From UBA4416 sp040386075 (GTDB taxonomy: Bacteria > Bacteroidota > Bacteroidia > B-17B0 > Aurantibacillaceae), in the NCBI GenBank assembly GCA_040386075.1, contig JAZKGE010000019.1, forward strand, positions 299,461 to 363,460: a stretch of 64,000 nucleotides of DNA, in the 5' to 3' direction. A model generated the notes under the pieces. That model had not been told where the DNA came from. It made no database searches and saw nothing but the letters and a program-made list of their open reading frames with translations. This document shows positions 35,369 to 45,738 of this stretch, piece by piece. Each line of letters opens with the position of its first letter. Position 1 is the stretch's first letter. Made by a program: the position numbers and the translations under genes.

Positions 35369-35400
35369 TTGTTAATATTAGGCTTATTTTCCTATATTTA
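35369..35400 (+). promoter_or_regulatory. Promoter for the giant SprB-repeat gene
   Basis: TTG (35369-35371), 21-base spacer, TATATTTA (35393-35400). The last base departs from TAnnTTTG. The start codon is 42 bases downstream. Confidence 0.45.
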
Positions 35401-35442
35401 GAAACCGAAACTGCTTTAAATTCGTAAAAGTTTAAAATTGTT

Positions 35443-38400
35443 ATGTTGAAAAAACTGCTACTTTTTATTGTTCTACTTGTAACTGGTTGCTTAAATGCAC
35501 AAACCTTTTATTGGGTTGGCGGCTCAGGTTACTGGAACGATATCACTCACTGGTCTTATACAAGCGGCGGTAATCCTACAAATATTATTCCTTCGGCAAA
35601 CTCTACAGTTATTTTCGATAATGCTTCTTCTGCTAACAGTTTTACCATTCACGCTTTACACAGCGTTCAATTCAAATCGATCATTTCTGAAAACACCAAT
35701 TTTAAGATCGATGTGATCGGTTCGCCGAATGTTGATCTCACTATAACCGGTAACGTATCACTAAGCCAATACTTTTATTTTAAACTTAATGGAAATATCA
35801 ATTTAAATCCACAATCTGCTGTACAATACCAATTCTCGCAAAATAGATTTGACAATGACATTTATCTGAATGCCCATGCAGACGTTGAACTGGGAGTCCT
35901 GGTAACTTTGAAGTCAGTAAATATTTCTGGTAATTTTAAGCTAAAGAATTCGTCTATCCTTGCTAAGGATTTTTTGCTTTCAAATACATACTTGGATCTT
36001 TCCAATAACCTGATCCAGGCATCAAACCTCTTAACAATTACTAATTCACAAATTATAAATTCTGCAGCCGTAAAAAGCAATATTATTTGTCAGAAAAACA
36101 TATTGCCATCAGTGACCTTACAAGCATTAGGCAATGTTTCTAATTTAAAAGTAACTCCCATTTCGCCTCAGGCCTGCATTGTACCTACCCCAACAATAGT
36201 ATTTCCTACATGTCAGGGAGTGTGTGATGGTATAGCGATATTTAACTTGTCAGGATGTTCAGATCCACCGTATATTATTCAATGGATCAATGGCACCTGT
36301 CCTTCTAATTTGCCACCTCCCGAAGGTGCTTATTCAGGAACAACTTATTCGGTTAATGCGTTATGCGGATGCTCCAGTCAATACCTTGTTGTTTTTGAAA
36401 ATATCATTGGAGAGCAAACAGCTGTATCTTTTGGTATGGTAGATCCACCTGCTACGATTTTAAATTTCTCTACTACCCAGCCAACCTGTAATGGCTTATG
36501 TAATGGCCAGATACGAGCATCTGTTCTAACGGGAGCTGTTCCATTAACTATCAGCTGGGCAAGTCCCACTGCAACTGTAACCCATAATAATATTGTTACA
36601 AGAGATACCTTGAAAAACGCTTGTGCCGGTACTTATACTGTAACAGCAACCAATGTAAACGGTTGTGTAAACACATTTACTACAACGCTTACTCAACCAC
36701 CGTTATTAGTAGCAAATGGCACTAGCAGTAGTATTACCTGTAACGCAGCCTGTAATGGTTCGGCCGCTGTTGCCCCTACAGGCGGAACGGCACCTTATAC
36801 TTATTCCTGGGTGTCAGCATCATCAACGCCTCCAACTTCATCTACAACAACGATCGGTAATTTATGTCCGGGTATAGTTACTATGACGGTTACTGATAGC
36901 AAAACCTGTACAGCAGTTTTTTCAGCTAATATTATACAACCGCCTGCTATTACGTTAACAGTAACTCATACTGATCTTACATGTGGCAATATCTGTGATG
37001 GTACTGCTTCGGTAACGGCAACCGGGGGTATTGGAGCTTTTACTTATTCCTGGTCAAGTGGTGGCTCAGGCGCATCTACTTCAGGGTTATGTGCGGGTAC
37101 GTACACCTGTACGGTCACTAATAATGTTAATTGCGTAAAAACAATAACAGTTACAATTTTATCTCCGCCAACACTAACAGCAACACCAACACAAACGAAT
37201 TTGGCTTGTAATGCTGCGTGTATTGGTGCTATTAATTTAAATCCATCCGGAGGAACAGGTGCTTATACTTATACCTGGTCGCCTGCTGCCCCTACAAACT
37301 CTGTTATTACCGGCTTGTGCGCAGGTGCTTATAATTATACCGTTACGGATGCCCTGGGATGTAAATTCACAAATACAGTAACTATAACTGAACCGCCTGC
37401 TACTGCCTTAACTGTTATTACTACAAGTATGAGTTGTAATGGCGTTTGTGATGGAACAGCTGTTGCCAATATGAGTGGTGGTACAGGTGCTTATACATAT
37501 ACATGGCTGCCGGTTTCTCCGCCAATTACCGGACAAAGCACTGCATCTGTAAGTGCGTTATGTCAGGGTACCTATACTGTAATTGCAAAGGATGCGAATG
37601 GATGTACCAGGACTCAAACCTTTACCATTACACAGCCAACGCCTATTTCAGCTAATGTTACCACTGTATCTCCAACTTGTAATGGAGTATGTAATGGTTC
37701 CATTAACTCTGCTCCTACGGGCGGTACAGGCCCATATACTTTTACACTTCAGTCTTCGGGTGCACCGGTTACAACAAACCCACCATATACCGGTTTATGT
37801 GCCGGGTCTTATACCTTGTTAGTTCAGGATACAAAAGGTTGTGTGCGAACACAAACTATTAATTTAACTCAGCCTAATCCTATCCTTCTTTCTTTAAATT
37901 CAACAACGATCAATTGTTCTAATGTTTGTAATGCCAGCATTTCAACGGTTGTTAATGGCGGTACGCCGGTTTACACATTTTCATGGAGCGCTTCAAGCGC
38001 TACAACATCGGCGTTAACAAATCAGTGCGCGGGAGTTCAATCTGCTACTGTAACTGATGCTAATGGATGTAAGGCAACTGCATCAACTACTGTAATTTCG
38101 AGGTCAGATATGACCATAAGCATTGTTCCAACCAATCCAAATTGTAATGCTCAATGTACTGGCGTTGCAACAACATCCGTAACCGGGGGAACTCCAAATT
38201 ATACTATCAGTTTAAATAATGGTAGTACAGGTAATATTATTCCTAACTTATGTGTTGGAACTTATACGGCAACTGTAATTGATTTTTTTGGTTGTATAAA
38301 AACACAAACAGTTGCTATTGTTACGCCTCCTGCCATGACCTTAACTCCGGTTAACGGTACAGTAAGTTGTTCAGGCGGCAGCGATGGAGTTGTTTCTGTA

Positions 38401-41400
38401 ACACCGTCAGGAGGGACATCAGGTTATTTTTACAGCTGGTCACCAACAACACCTACACAAACAACTGCTATAGCCAGTGGATTGCCGGCTGGTAATTATG
38501 TAGTTACTGTGACAGATGCACTGGGTTGTATAGCTTCTACAGTTACAGCAGTTGCTCAACCTACGGTATTAACAGCCTCTATTGGAAGCGTGCAGCCAAG
38601 TTGTAATGTTTGTATCGGTGCAGCTACTGCAACCGGTATTGGCGGAACCGGACCAACATACACTTATTCATGGTCGCCCGGCGGACAAACAATTGCAAAT
38701 CCTACAAATCTTTGTGTAGGAATACAAACAGTTATTGTAACAGATACGAAAGGTTGTACTACTACTCAAACTGTTCAGATCAATCAAACGGTAATTACTT
38801 TAGTGACCACCAATGGCAGTACACTTGCTTGTAACGGGGCATGTAGTGGAGTTGCTACAGGTAACCCATCGGGTGGAGCAGGTGGTTATTCGTATACATG
38901 GACTCCTGCTGCTTCCGGGCCAATTCAAAATACCCAAACAGCAACAGGTTTATGTGCCGGAACCCATACCATAATGGTTGCTGATATGAATGGTTGTTCA
39001 AGTACAAATACAATAACGTTTACAAATCCGCCGGCTATAACTTTAACTGTAGGCCAGTCTAATGTAAATTGTAATGGTGTATGCAATGGAGTTGCGACAG
39101 CAACTGCTTCGGGAGGAACAGGTACGATCAGTTATTTATGGCAACCAGGAAATATCACAACAAATTCTCTTTCAGGTTTATGTGCCGGAAGCTATACCGT
39201 TATCGCAACAGATGCTAATAATTGTTCTCAAACACAAGTAGTAACTATAACAGAAACCAATTCTTTAACTGCAAGTTTTACTTTTACCAATCCAACTACC
39301 TGTACGTCTACTAATGGTGTTATTGATGCAATAATCACTGGCGGAACAGCTCCTTATACATTTACCTGGACACCAGGCAACGCAACAATTACACCATTAA
39401 CAAATGTTGGTGCAGGAACTTATTCTCTTAGCATACGAGATCTTGCAGGTTGTACACAAACTATCGTTACCACATTGAGTAATCCCACAGGTCCTACAGT
39501 TACTGCAACCTCCAACTCAATTGCTTGTTTTGGTTCATGTACAGGGGTGGCAACTCTTTCAATAACCGGTAATGCACCTTTCGTAGTAAATGGAACGGCC
39601 ATCCCTTCTAATACGATCACATTGTCAGGGTTATGTGCCGGCATAACGATCCCTGTTATAACAGATGCTAATAGTTGTGTAACAAATCAAACGATCAGTA
39701 TTTCCGAGCCATTGCAACTTACGGCAAATGGTGTTGTTACAAACGACCTCTGTAATGCAGCTTGTTCAGGATCTGTAAACCTAACACCTACTGGCGGCAC
39801 ATTGCCATACTCTTATTCCTGGACACCTGCAGGGGGCTCAGTTCAAGATCCGGTTAATTTATGCGCAGGAAATTACACGGTTAACATTACAGATGGAAAT
39901 AATTGTATGATCACAAATACATTTATTATAACCGAACCGCCTGCATTAACACTTGGCTTTAATAAGAAAGATGTTCTATGTAACGGTCAGTGTACAGGCG
40001 GCGTGCGAGCTGTTGTTTCAGGGGGTACAAGTCCTTATACTTATACATGGACAGCTGGAGCGCCATTTATTACAGCTAACATAGATACCATTGTGAATCT
40101 GTGTTCAGGTATCTATACAATTAATGCGAGTGATGCCAACGGATGTATTATTACAGGTACCATTGATATTGGGCAACCAGTTGCTTTAACCTCTACAATT
40201 ACTTCCGTAAATGAAAAATGTTTTGGGCAATGCACTGCTTCAGCAATTATTAATGCAAGTGGAGGAACAGGGTCGTATATTTATAGTTATAATACAACTC
40301 CGGCAATATTAACACAAACAATAGGTGGATTATGTATAGGTACATATACTGGTAGCGTATCTGATGCGAATGGGTGTGTAAGTTCAAACAGTTTTGTTAT
40401 TACCGAACCTCTGCCTATCGTAATTACCACTACAATATCTAATCCTAAATGTAATGCTGTATGTAATGGAAGCGTTGCTACCACTGTTACAGGAGGTAAT
40501 TCTGCCGTTTATAGCTATACCTGGATAACAAGCGGTGGCCCTGTGCCAAACCCAACAGGATTATGCGCAGGAAACTATACTGTAATTGTTGCGGATGATA
40601 GTTTATGTACAGGACAGGCTTTAGTAACATTAGTAAATCCAATTATATTACTAGCTAATACCTCTTTTACAAACCCTACCTGTAACGGCGGTTGTAATGG
40701 TATAGTTACAGCTAATCCTATTGGTGGAACAAGCCCTTTTTCATATTCATGGATAAATCCACCAAATGCTTCGCAAACTCTTACCAATTTATGTGCCGGT
40801 GACTATACATTGACTTTAACAGATGCAAATGGTTGCCAGGATGTGCAGGTTGTTACTTTAACAGATCCCGCTGCTATTACGGTAAATCCTGCTATTAGTC
40901 CTGCTACCTGCGGAACCAATAACGGATCCATCAATGCTATAGGAGCTTCAGGTGTTGCGCCATATACTTACAATTGGTTGCCCCCTGTGCCAGGAGCTCA
41001 GGCTACCAATACTTTGGTTACGGGTTTAGGTGCCGGCATATACACAGTGATCGTTACTGATGCCAGTTCTTGCTCATCAACTATTTCAATTCCTTTAAGT
41101 AATTCAAATGGACCAAGTGGCGCAACTATTACCTCTACAAATGTCACATGTAATGGTCTTTGTAATGGTGCGGCAGATATATCAAATCCGTTAGCAGGAA
41201 CTGCGCCTTATATATTAAGTTGGATAAGTCCTGTTTCAGCAAGTACGGTTGTTACTAATTTATGTGCCGGAACATATACCGCAGAAATTGAAGACGCTAA
41301 TAATTGTTTGTTTTATCAGTCAGTAATTATTACTGAACCCCAGCCGATCGATGACAATGAGATCTTTACGATTCCAGCTTGTTTAGGGAACTGTAATGGA

Positions 41401-44400
41401 GCTATTGCACTGAATCCTTCGGGCGGAAATGGTGGATATACTTATGCCTGGTCGCCGGCAGCAGCTACAGGAACGATTAGCAGTGTATGCCCTGGAGTAT
41501 ATACAGCAACCATTACCGATGTTATGGGTTGTACACTAGTTGCAAACTATAATTTACCTAGTTCAGTAAGTATTACCAGCAGTACTTTTGCAACAAATAA
41601 CACCTGTTTTGGAGATTGCAACGGAAGTATCCTGGCAACCAATGTAGCAGGCGGATTACCGCCATATTCTTTTGCATGGACCGATCCTGCAGGACAATCA
41701 ACCTCTGTAGCTGGTAGTTTATGTAACGGAAATTATTCGGTAACTATTACAGATGCAAATGGATGTTTTAATGTTATACCGGCAAATATTACGTCACCTA
41801 TGCCAGTTACTTTTACGCCAACGGTTACTCAACCTAATTGTGGAGCCTGTGATGGTGGAGCTGTTGTTAATCCGGTAGGAGGAACACCAACCTATAATTT
41901 CTTATGGAGTAATACACAAACAGGTAATACTGCTTCTAACTTATGTGCCGGTGTATATGATGTTCAAATTACAGACGGTAATGGTTGTGTGTCTACTTCA
42001 AGTGTCATTGTAGATAATTCTTCTTCAATTACAGGAGAAACGATCACATTGGCTAATGTATCTTGTGTTGGAACTCCGTGCGATGGTAGTGTAACAGTTG
42101 CTGCTGTTGGTGGCACTGCGCCTATTGCTTATCATTGGTTGCACGACAACTCAACTTCTCAAACATTAACAGGATTATGTGCAGGAACTTATTTCTGTAA
42201 CATGACAGATGCAAATGGATGTACAAGAACAGCCAGTGTTATTATTGGAGCAACAACAGCATTAACACTTACGCCGCAGGTTACACAGTCTTCTTGTTCT
42301 TCCAACACCGGATCGATCACTGTAAATGTAGCTGGGGGATCAGGTAGCTATACTTATAGCTGGCTACCTGCAGGCAGCACAGCTACTTTAACTAATCTGG
42401 CGCCCGGAAATTATTCATTAACCGTATCTGACGGTAGCTGTTCTCAAACACAAGTGTATGCTATTAGCTCCGTAAATGGCCCTATTGTATCAGCTACCCA
42501 AAATAATATTACTTGTGCCGGAGTTTGTAATGGTAGTATTGCGTTAAGTATCTCCGGAGGTAATCCTGGGTATACAACTTCATGGTCTAATGGAGCAAGC
42601 TCGCAAACTATTACTGGTTTATGTGCAGGGCCTTATTCATATACAATTACGGATGTAGCTGGTTGTAAAGCAGTGCAAAGTTTTTCATTAACAACAAATA
42701 CTCCTATTGTATTCAGTACACCAGATATAGATAATCCTTTATGTAATAATAATTGTAATGGTGTAGTAACTACGATCCCAAGTGGAGGTGTGTTACCTTA
42801 TACTTACAATTGGAGTACTTCAACTTCCACAACATCTGTTGCCAATAGTTTATGTGCAGGAAATTATTCTGTCACTGTAAGCGATGCAAATGGCTGTTCT
42901 GTTCAGGAGACATATACTTTGACCGGACCATCATCCATTAGCGTTACAGCAGTTGTTACTAATGCAAATTGTAATTCATCTGCTGATGGAGCTATTGATC
43001 TTACTGTAGCAGGTGGTACAGCAGGATACAATTATACATGGACACCTACAGGATCGGTATTTTCACAAGATCTTACAAATATTACTGCGGGAACCTATAG
43101 CGTAGTGATCACTGATGTCAACGGATGTAGCGTGGATTCCAGTTTTGTTGTGAACGAGCCAAGTGCAATTATTGACAATCCAGTAATAGTTCCGGCAGCT
43201 TGTTTTGGAAATTGTAACGGCTCAATTTCATTAACACCAACCGGTGGTTCAGGTTCTTATACTTACACATGGACACCATCCGGAGCTACTACTGCAACTG
43301 TTACTAATTTATGCCCGGGCCCTCAAACTGCAACGATCACTGATTCACAAGGCTGTGCCGTTGTATTTACATATACAGTACCAAGCCTAACAACAATAAC
43401 AAGTACAACATTAGCAACCAATAACTTATGCTTTAACGATTGTAATGGTATTTTAACAGCGACCAATATTGCCGGAGGTGCTTCTCCATATACTATTCAG
43501 TGGAACGATGCTTTAGGACAAATAGGTAATACGGCTGTAGGTTTATGTACAGGAAATTATACTGCAACTATTACAGATAATAATGGATGCTTTAATCAAA
43601 TTCCTGCAACTATAGCATCAAACTCTCAGGTAACATTTACTCCAAACATTACACAACCAAGTTGTGACCAATGTGATGGATCAGCGATCGTTAACGCGGT
43701 TGGAGGTATAGCCCCTTATGCTTATTTATGGAGTAACAACCAGGTTGTAAATACAGCCACTAATTTATGCGCTGGTGTTTATGCTGTTCAAATTACCGAT
43801 GGCAATGGATGTGTGAATACGACGAATGTTATTATTAATAGTTCAAGCACAATTACAGGAGAAACAGTTGTTAAAACTGATGTTACCTGCGACGCTGTAT
43901 CCTGCGACGGCACAGCTAATGTAACAGCTGTGGGTGGTGTGGTGCCAATATCATACAATTGGACACATGATAATTCAACCTCACAAACTATAACCGGATT
44001 ATGCGCAGGTACTTATTTCTGCAACATGATAGATGCTAATGGTTGTTCAAGAACGGCCAGTGTAGTAATTGGAGCAGTAACATCCTTAACTATTTCATCG
44101 CAGGTTACTCAGTCTTCCTGTTCATCACCTACAGGTTCTATTACAGTTAGTGTAACAGGTGGTATAGGATCATATACCTATACATGGCTTCCGGCGGGAA
44201 GTACGCCAACCATAAGTAATTTGGCACCAGGAATCTATACATTAAATGTTAGCGACGGAAATTGCACTAAAACACAAATTTTTACGATCCAATCCATGAA
44301 CGCGCCCTCTATCGCATCTACCCAAAAAGATATTTCATGTAGTGGTGTATGTGATGGAAATATTGCATTGACCATTTCAGGTGGCACGCCAACATATACT

Positions 44401-45735
44401 ACTGTGTGGTCAAATGGGGCTACAACTCCAAGTATTAGTGCTTTATGTACCGGAGCTTATTCGGTAGAGGTAACTGATGCGGCAGGTTGTAAAGCTGTAA
44501 GAAGTTTCTCATTAACCTCTGTATCGCCTATCACTTTCAGTTCCCCTGACCTAGACAGTCCTCAATGTCATGATGCCTGCGATGGATCTTTAACAGCGAT
44601 TACCGTTGGAGGAACCATGCCTTATACATATACATGGACACCACCTAACGTAAATACAGCTACTATTAATAATTTATGTACCGGTAGTTATTCTATTACA
44701 GTGGCAGATGCAAATGGATGTTCTATATCTAATAACTACGCATTGATTAATCCGCCAACATTAACATTAACAGCTACAATTACAGATGCAAGCTGTAATA
44801 CAGCACTAGATGGAGCCTTGACCACAACTGTTACGGGAGGTATCGCTCCGTTTACATATAGCTGGACTCCGGGAGGAGCTTCAACACCTGATCTAACCAA
44901 TGTGTTATCCGGAACCTATACGCTTGTTGTAACTGATGATTTTGGTTGTACAATAGATTCAGCTTTAACCATTAATTCAACTTTGGTAGTAAATGCGATT
45001 GCAGGAAATGATACGATCTTCTGTGTGAACGGAACTTTATTATTGGATGGATCAAATTCAAATGGTGGTGTAACTTATCAATGGACAGAAATGCCTTTGG
45101 GAACTCCTATTTCAAGTACATTAATTACAACAGTTACGCCGGCTGCAGGAACCAGTACGTATGTGTTAACTGCAACTAATGGTGTTTGTATTGATAGTGA
45201 TACAATTGTAGTTACATCTAATACATTGCCAAATGTTGATGCAGGACCAGTTATTAGTATTCCTGTTTTTGGATCGGGCACTATTGGTGGTAATCCAACA
45301 ACTGCTACAGGTAATACAATTAGCTGGACGCCTAATTTAGGACTCGATAATCCAACAGGATCGAATCCAACGACTTCAACAACAGTTACTACTATATATA
45401 CTGTAAGTGTAGTTGATCCAAATGGATGTTTAAATTCTGATACAGTTACCGTATACGTATATCCGGAAATTAAAATCCCTAATGGTTTCTCGCCAAATGG
45501 AGATGGTAAAAATGATGTATGGCAAATTGATTTTATTGAACAATTCCCTGAGTGCGAAGTAGAAGTATATAACCGTTGGGGAGAACAATTGTTCTACTCA
45601 AGAGGTTATGCAATACCATTTAACGGACAATACAAAGGAAAAAATTTACCGGTTGGCACTTATTATTATGTGATCAAGTTAAATCACCAGAATTACCCTG
45701 AACCATATACAAGCCCATTAACCATATTCAGATAA
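35443..45735 (+). CDS. Giant SprB-repeat surface protein with gliding-motility C-terminal domain
   Basis: 3430 residues. Signal peptide MLKKLLLFIVLLVTGCLNAQ is followed by TFYWVGGSGYWNDITHWS and a beta-helix-like N-region to about 245. Then come about 38 modules of 65-95 residues on the pattern CNGVCNG...GGT.PYTYxW...LCAGTYTxTVTDANGC...ITEP, i.e. SprB repeats, most with four Cys. Modules 23-30 are repeated as modules 31-38. The end IPNGFSPNGDGKNDVWQI...YNRWGEQLF...YTSPLTIFR is the gliding-motility-associated domain, a T9SS signal. By analogy with Flavobacterium SprB this is a surface adhesin, possibly mobile and used in gliding. The PorP/SprF-like gene starts 3 bases later. Confidence 0.93.
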   Translation: MLKKLLLFIVLLVTGCLNAQTFYWVGGSGYWNDITHWSYTSGGNPTNIIPSANSTVIFDNASSANSFTIHALHSVQFKSIISENTNFKIDVIGSPNVDLTITGNVSLSQYFYFKLNGNINLNPQSAVQYQFSQNRFDNDIYLNAHADVELGVLVTLKSVNISGNFKLKNSSILAKDFLLSNTYLDLSNNLIQASNLLTITNSQIINSAAVKSNIICQKNILPSVTLQALGNVSNLKVTPISPQACIVPTPTIVFPTCQGVCDGIAIFNLSGCSDPPYIIQWINGTCPSNLPPPEGAYSGTTYSVNALCGCSSQYLVVFENIIGEQTAVSFGMVDPPATILNFSTTQPTCNGLCNGQIRASVLTGAVPLTISWASPTATVTHNNIVTRDTLKNACAGTYTVTATNVNGCVNTFTTTLTQPPLLVANGTSSSITCNAACNGSAAVAPTGGTAPYTYSWVSASSTPPTSSTTTIGNLCPGIVTMTVTDSKTCTAVFSANIIQPPAITLTVTHTDLTCGNICDGTASVTATGGIGAFTYSWSSGGSGASTSGLCAGTYTCTVTNNVNCVKTITVTILSPPTLTATPTQTNLACNAACIGAINLNPSGGTGAYTYTWSPAAPTNSVITGLCAGAYNYTVTDALGCKFTNTVTITEPPATALTVITTSMSCNGVCDGTAVANMSGGTGAYTYTWLPVSPPITGQSTASVSALCQGTYTVIAKDANGCTRTQTFTITQPTPISANVTTVSPTCNGVCNGSINSAPTGGTGPYTFTLQSSGAPVTTNPPYTGLCAGSYTLLVQDTKGCVRTQTINLTQPNPILLSLNSTTINCSNVCNASISTVVNGGTPVYTFSWSASSATTSALTNQCAGVQSATVTDANGCKATASTTVISRSDMTISIVPTNPNCNAQCTGVATTSVTGGTPNYTISLNNGSTGNIIPNLCVGTYTATVIDFFGCIKTQTVAIVTPPAMTLTPVNGTVSCSGGSDGVVSVTPSGGTSGYFYSWSPTTPTQTTAIASGLPAGNYVVTVTDALGCIASTVTAVAQPTVLTASIGSVQPSCNVCIGAATATGIGGTGPTYTYSWSPGGQTIANPTNLCVGIQTVIVTDTKGCTTTQTVQINQTVITLVTTNGSTLACNGACSGVATGNPSGGAGGYSYTWTPAASGPIQNTQTATGLCAGTHTIMVADMNGCSSTNTITFTNPPAITLTVGQSNVNCNGVCNGVATATASGGTGTISYLWQPGNITTNSLSGLCAGSYTVIATDANNCSQTQVVTITETNSLTASFTFTNPTTCTSTNGVIDAIITGGTAPYTFTWTPGNATITPLTNVGAGTYSLSIRDLAGCTQTIVTTLSNPTGPTVTATSNSIACFGSCTGVATLSITGNAPFVVNGTAIPSNTITLSGLCAGITIPVITDANSCVTNQTISISEPLQLTANGVVTNDLCNAACSGSVNLTPTGGTLPYSYSWTPAGGSVQDPVNLCAGNYTVNITDGNNCMITNTFIITEPPALTLGFNKKDVLCNGQCTGGVRAVVSGGTSPYTYTWTAGAPFITANIDTIVNLCSGIYTINASDANGCIITGTIDIGQPVALTSTITSVNEKCFGQCTASAIINASGGTGSYIYSYNTTPAILTQTIGGLCIGTYTGSVSDANGCVSSNSFVITEPLPIVITTTISNPKCNAVCNGSVATTVTGGNSAVYSYTWITSGGPVPNPTGLCAGNYTVIVADDSLCTGQALVTLVNPIILLANTSFTNPTCNGGCNGIVTANPIGGTSPFSYSWINPPNASQTLTNLCAGDYTLTLTDANGCQDVQVVTLTDPAAITVNPAISPATCGTNNGSINAIGASGVAPYTYNWLPPVPGAQATNTLVTGLGAGIYTVIVTDASSCSSTISIPLSNSNGPSGATITSTNVTCNGLCNGAADISNPLAGTAPYILSWISPVSASTVVTNLCAGTYTAEIEDANNCLFYQSVIITEPQPIDDNEIFTIPACLGNCNGAIALNPSGGNGGYTYAWSPAAATGTISSVCPGVYTATITDVMGCTLVANYNLPSSVSITSSTFATNNTCFGDCNGSILATNVAGGLPPYSFAWTDPAGQSTSVAGSLCNGNYSVTITDANGCFNVIPANITSPMPVTFTPTVTQPNCGACDGGAVVNPVGGTPTYNFLWSNTQTGNTASNLCAGVYDVQITDGNGCVSTSSVIVDNSSSITGETITLANVSCVGTPCDGSVTVAAVGGTAPIAYHWLHDNSTSQTLTGLCAGTYFCNMTDANGCTRTASVIIGATTALTLTPQVTQSSCSSNTGSITVNVAGGSGSYTYSWLPAGSTATLTNLAPGNYSLTVSDGSCSQTQVYAISSVNGPIVSATQNNITCAGVCNGSIALSISGGNPGYTTSWSNGASSQTITGLCAGPYSYTITDVAGCKAVQSFSLTTNTPIVFSTPDIDNPLCNNNCNGVVTTIPSGGVLPYTYNWSTSTSTTSVANSLCAGNYSVTVSDANGCSVQETYTLTGPSSISVTAVVTNANCNSSADGAIDLTVAGGTAGYNYTWTPTGSVFSQDLTNITAGTYSVVITDVNGCSVDSSFVVNEPSAIIDNPVIVPAACFGNCNGSISLTPTGGSGSYTYTWTPSGATTATVTNLCPGPQTATITDSQGCAVVFTYTVPSLTTITSTTLATNNLCFNDCNGILTATNIAGGASPYTIQWNDALGQIGNTAVGLCTGNYTATITDNNGCFNQIPATIASNSQVTFTPNITQPSCDQCDGSAIVNAVGGIAPYAYLWSNNQVVNTATNLCAGVYAVQITDGNGCVNTTNVIINSSSTITGETVVKTDVTCDAVSCDGTANVTAVGGVVPISYNWTHDNSTSQTITGLCAGTYFCNMIDANGCSRTASVVIGAVTSLTISSQVTQSSCSSPTGSITVSVTGGIGSYTYTWLPAGSTPTISNLAPGIYTLNVSDGNCTKTQIFTIQSMNAPSIASTQKDISCSGVCDGNIALTISGGTPTYTTVWSNGATTPSISALCTGAYSVEVTDAAGCKAVRSFSLTSVSPITFSSPDLDSPQCHDACDGSLTAITVGGTMPYTYTWTPPNVNTATINNLCTGSYSITVADANGCSISNNYALINPPTLTLTATITDASCNTALDGALTTTVTGGIAPFTYSWTPGGASTPDLTNVLSGTYTLVVTDDFGCTIDSALTINSTLVVNAIAGNDTIFCVNGTLLLDGSNSNGGVTYQWTEMPLGTPISSTLITTVTPAAGTSTYVLTATNGVCIDSDTIVVTSNTLPNVDAGPVISIPVFGSGTIGGNPTTATGNTISWTPNLGLDNPTGSNPTTSTTVTTIYTVSVVDPNGCLNSDTVTVYVYPEIKIPNGFSPNGDGKNDVWQIDFIEQFPECEVEVYNRWGEQLFYSRGYAIPFNGQYKGKNLPVGTYYYVIKLNHQNYPEPYTSPLTIFR
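41350..44991 (+). repeat. Higher-order tandem duplication of eight SprB modules
   Basis: Block A (41350-43170) and block B (43171-44991) are each 1821 bases (607 residues). Modules correspond one to one: DDNEIFTIPACLGNCNG/IDNPVIVPAACFGNCNG, SSTFATNNTCFGDCNG/STTLATNNLCFNDCNG, TGETITLANVSC/TGETVVKTDVTC, GLCAGTYFCNMTDANGC/GLCAGTYFCNMIDANGC, and TPQVTQSSCSSNTGSITV/SSQVTQSSCSSPTGSITV. The copies have diverged but keep identical module lengths, so the event is old. Confidence 0.85.
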
Positions 45736-45738
45736 TAC

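Noticed and set aside
36180..44991. CRISPR-like or satellite array
   Set aside because: The periodicity is at protein level (SprB modules) in one uninterrupted frame. DNA repeats are diverged and there are no spacers.
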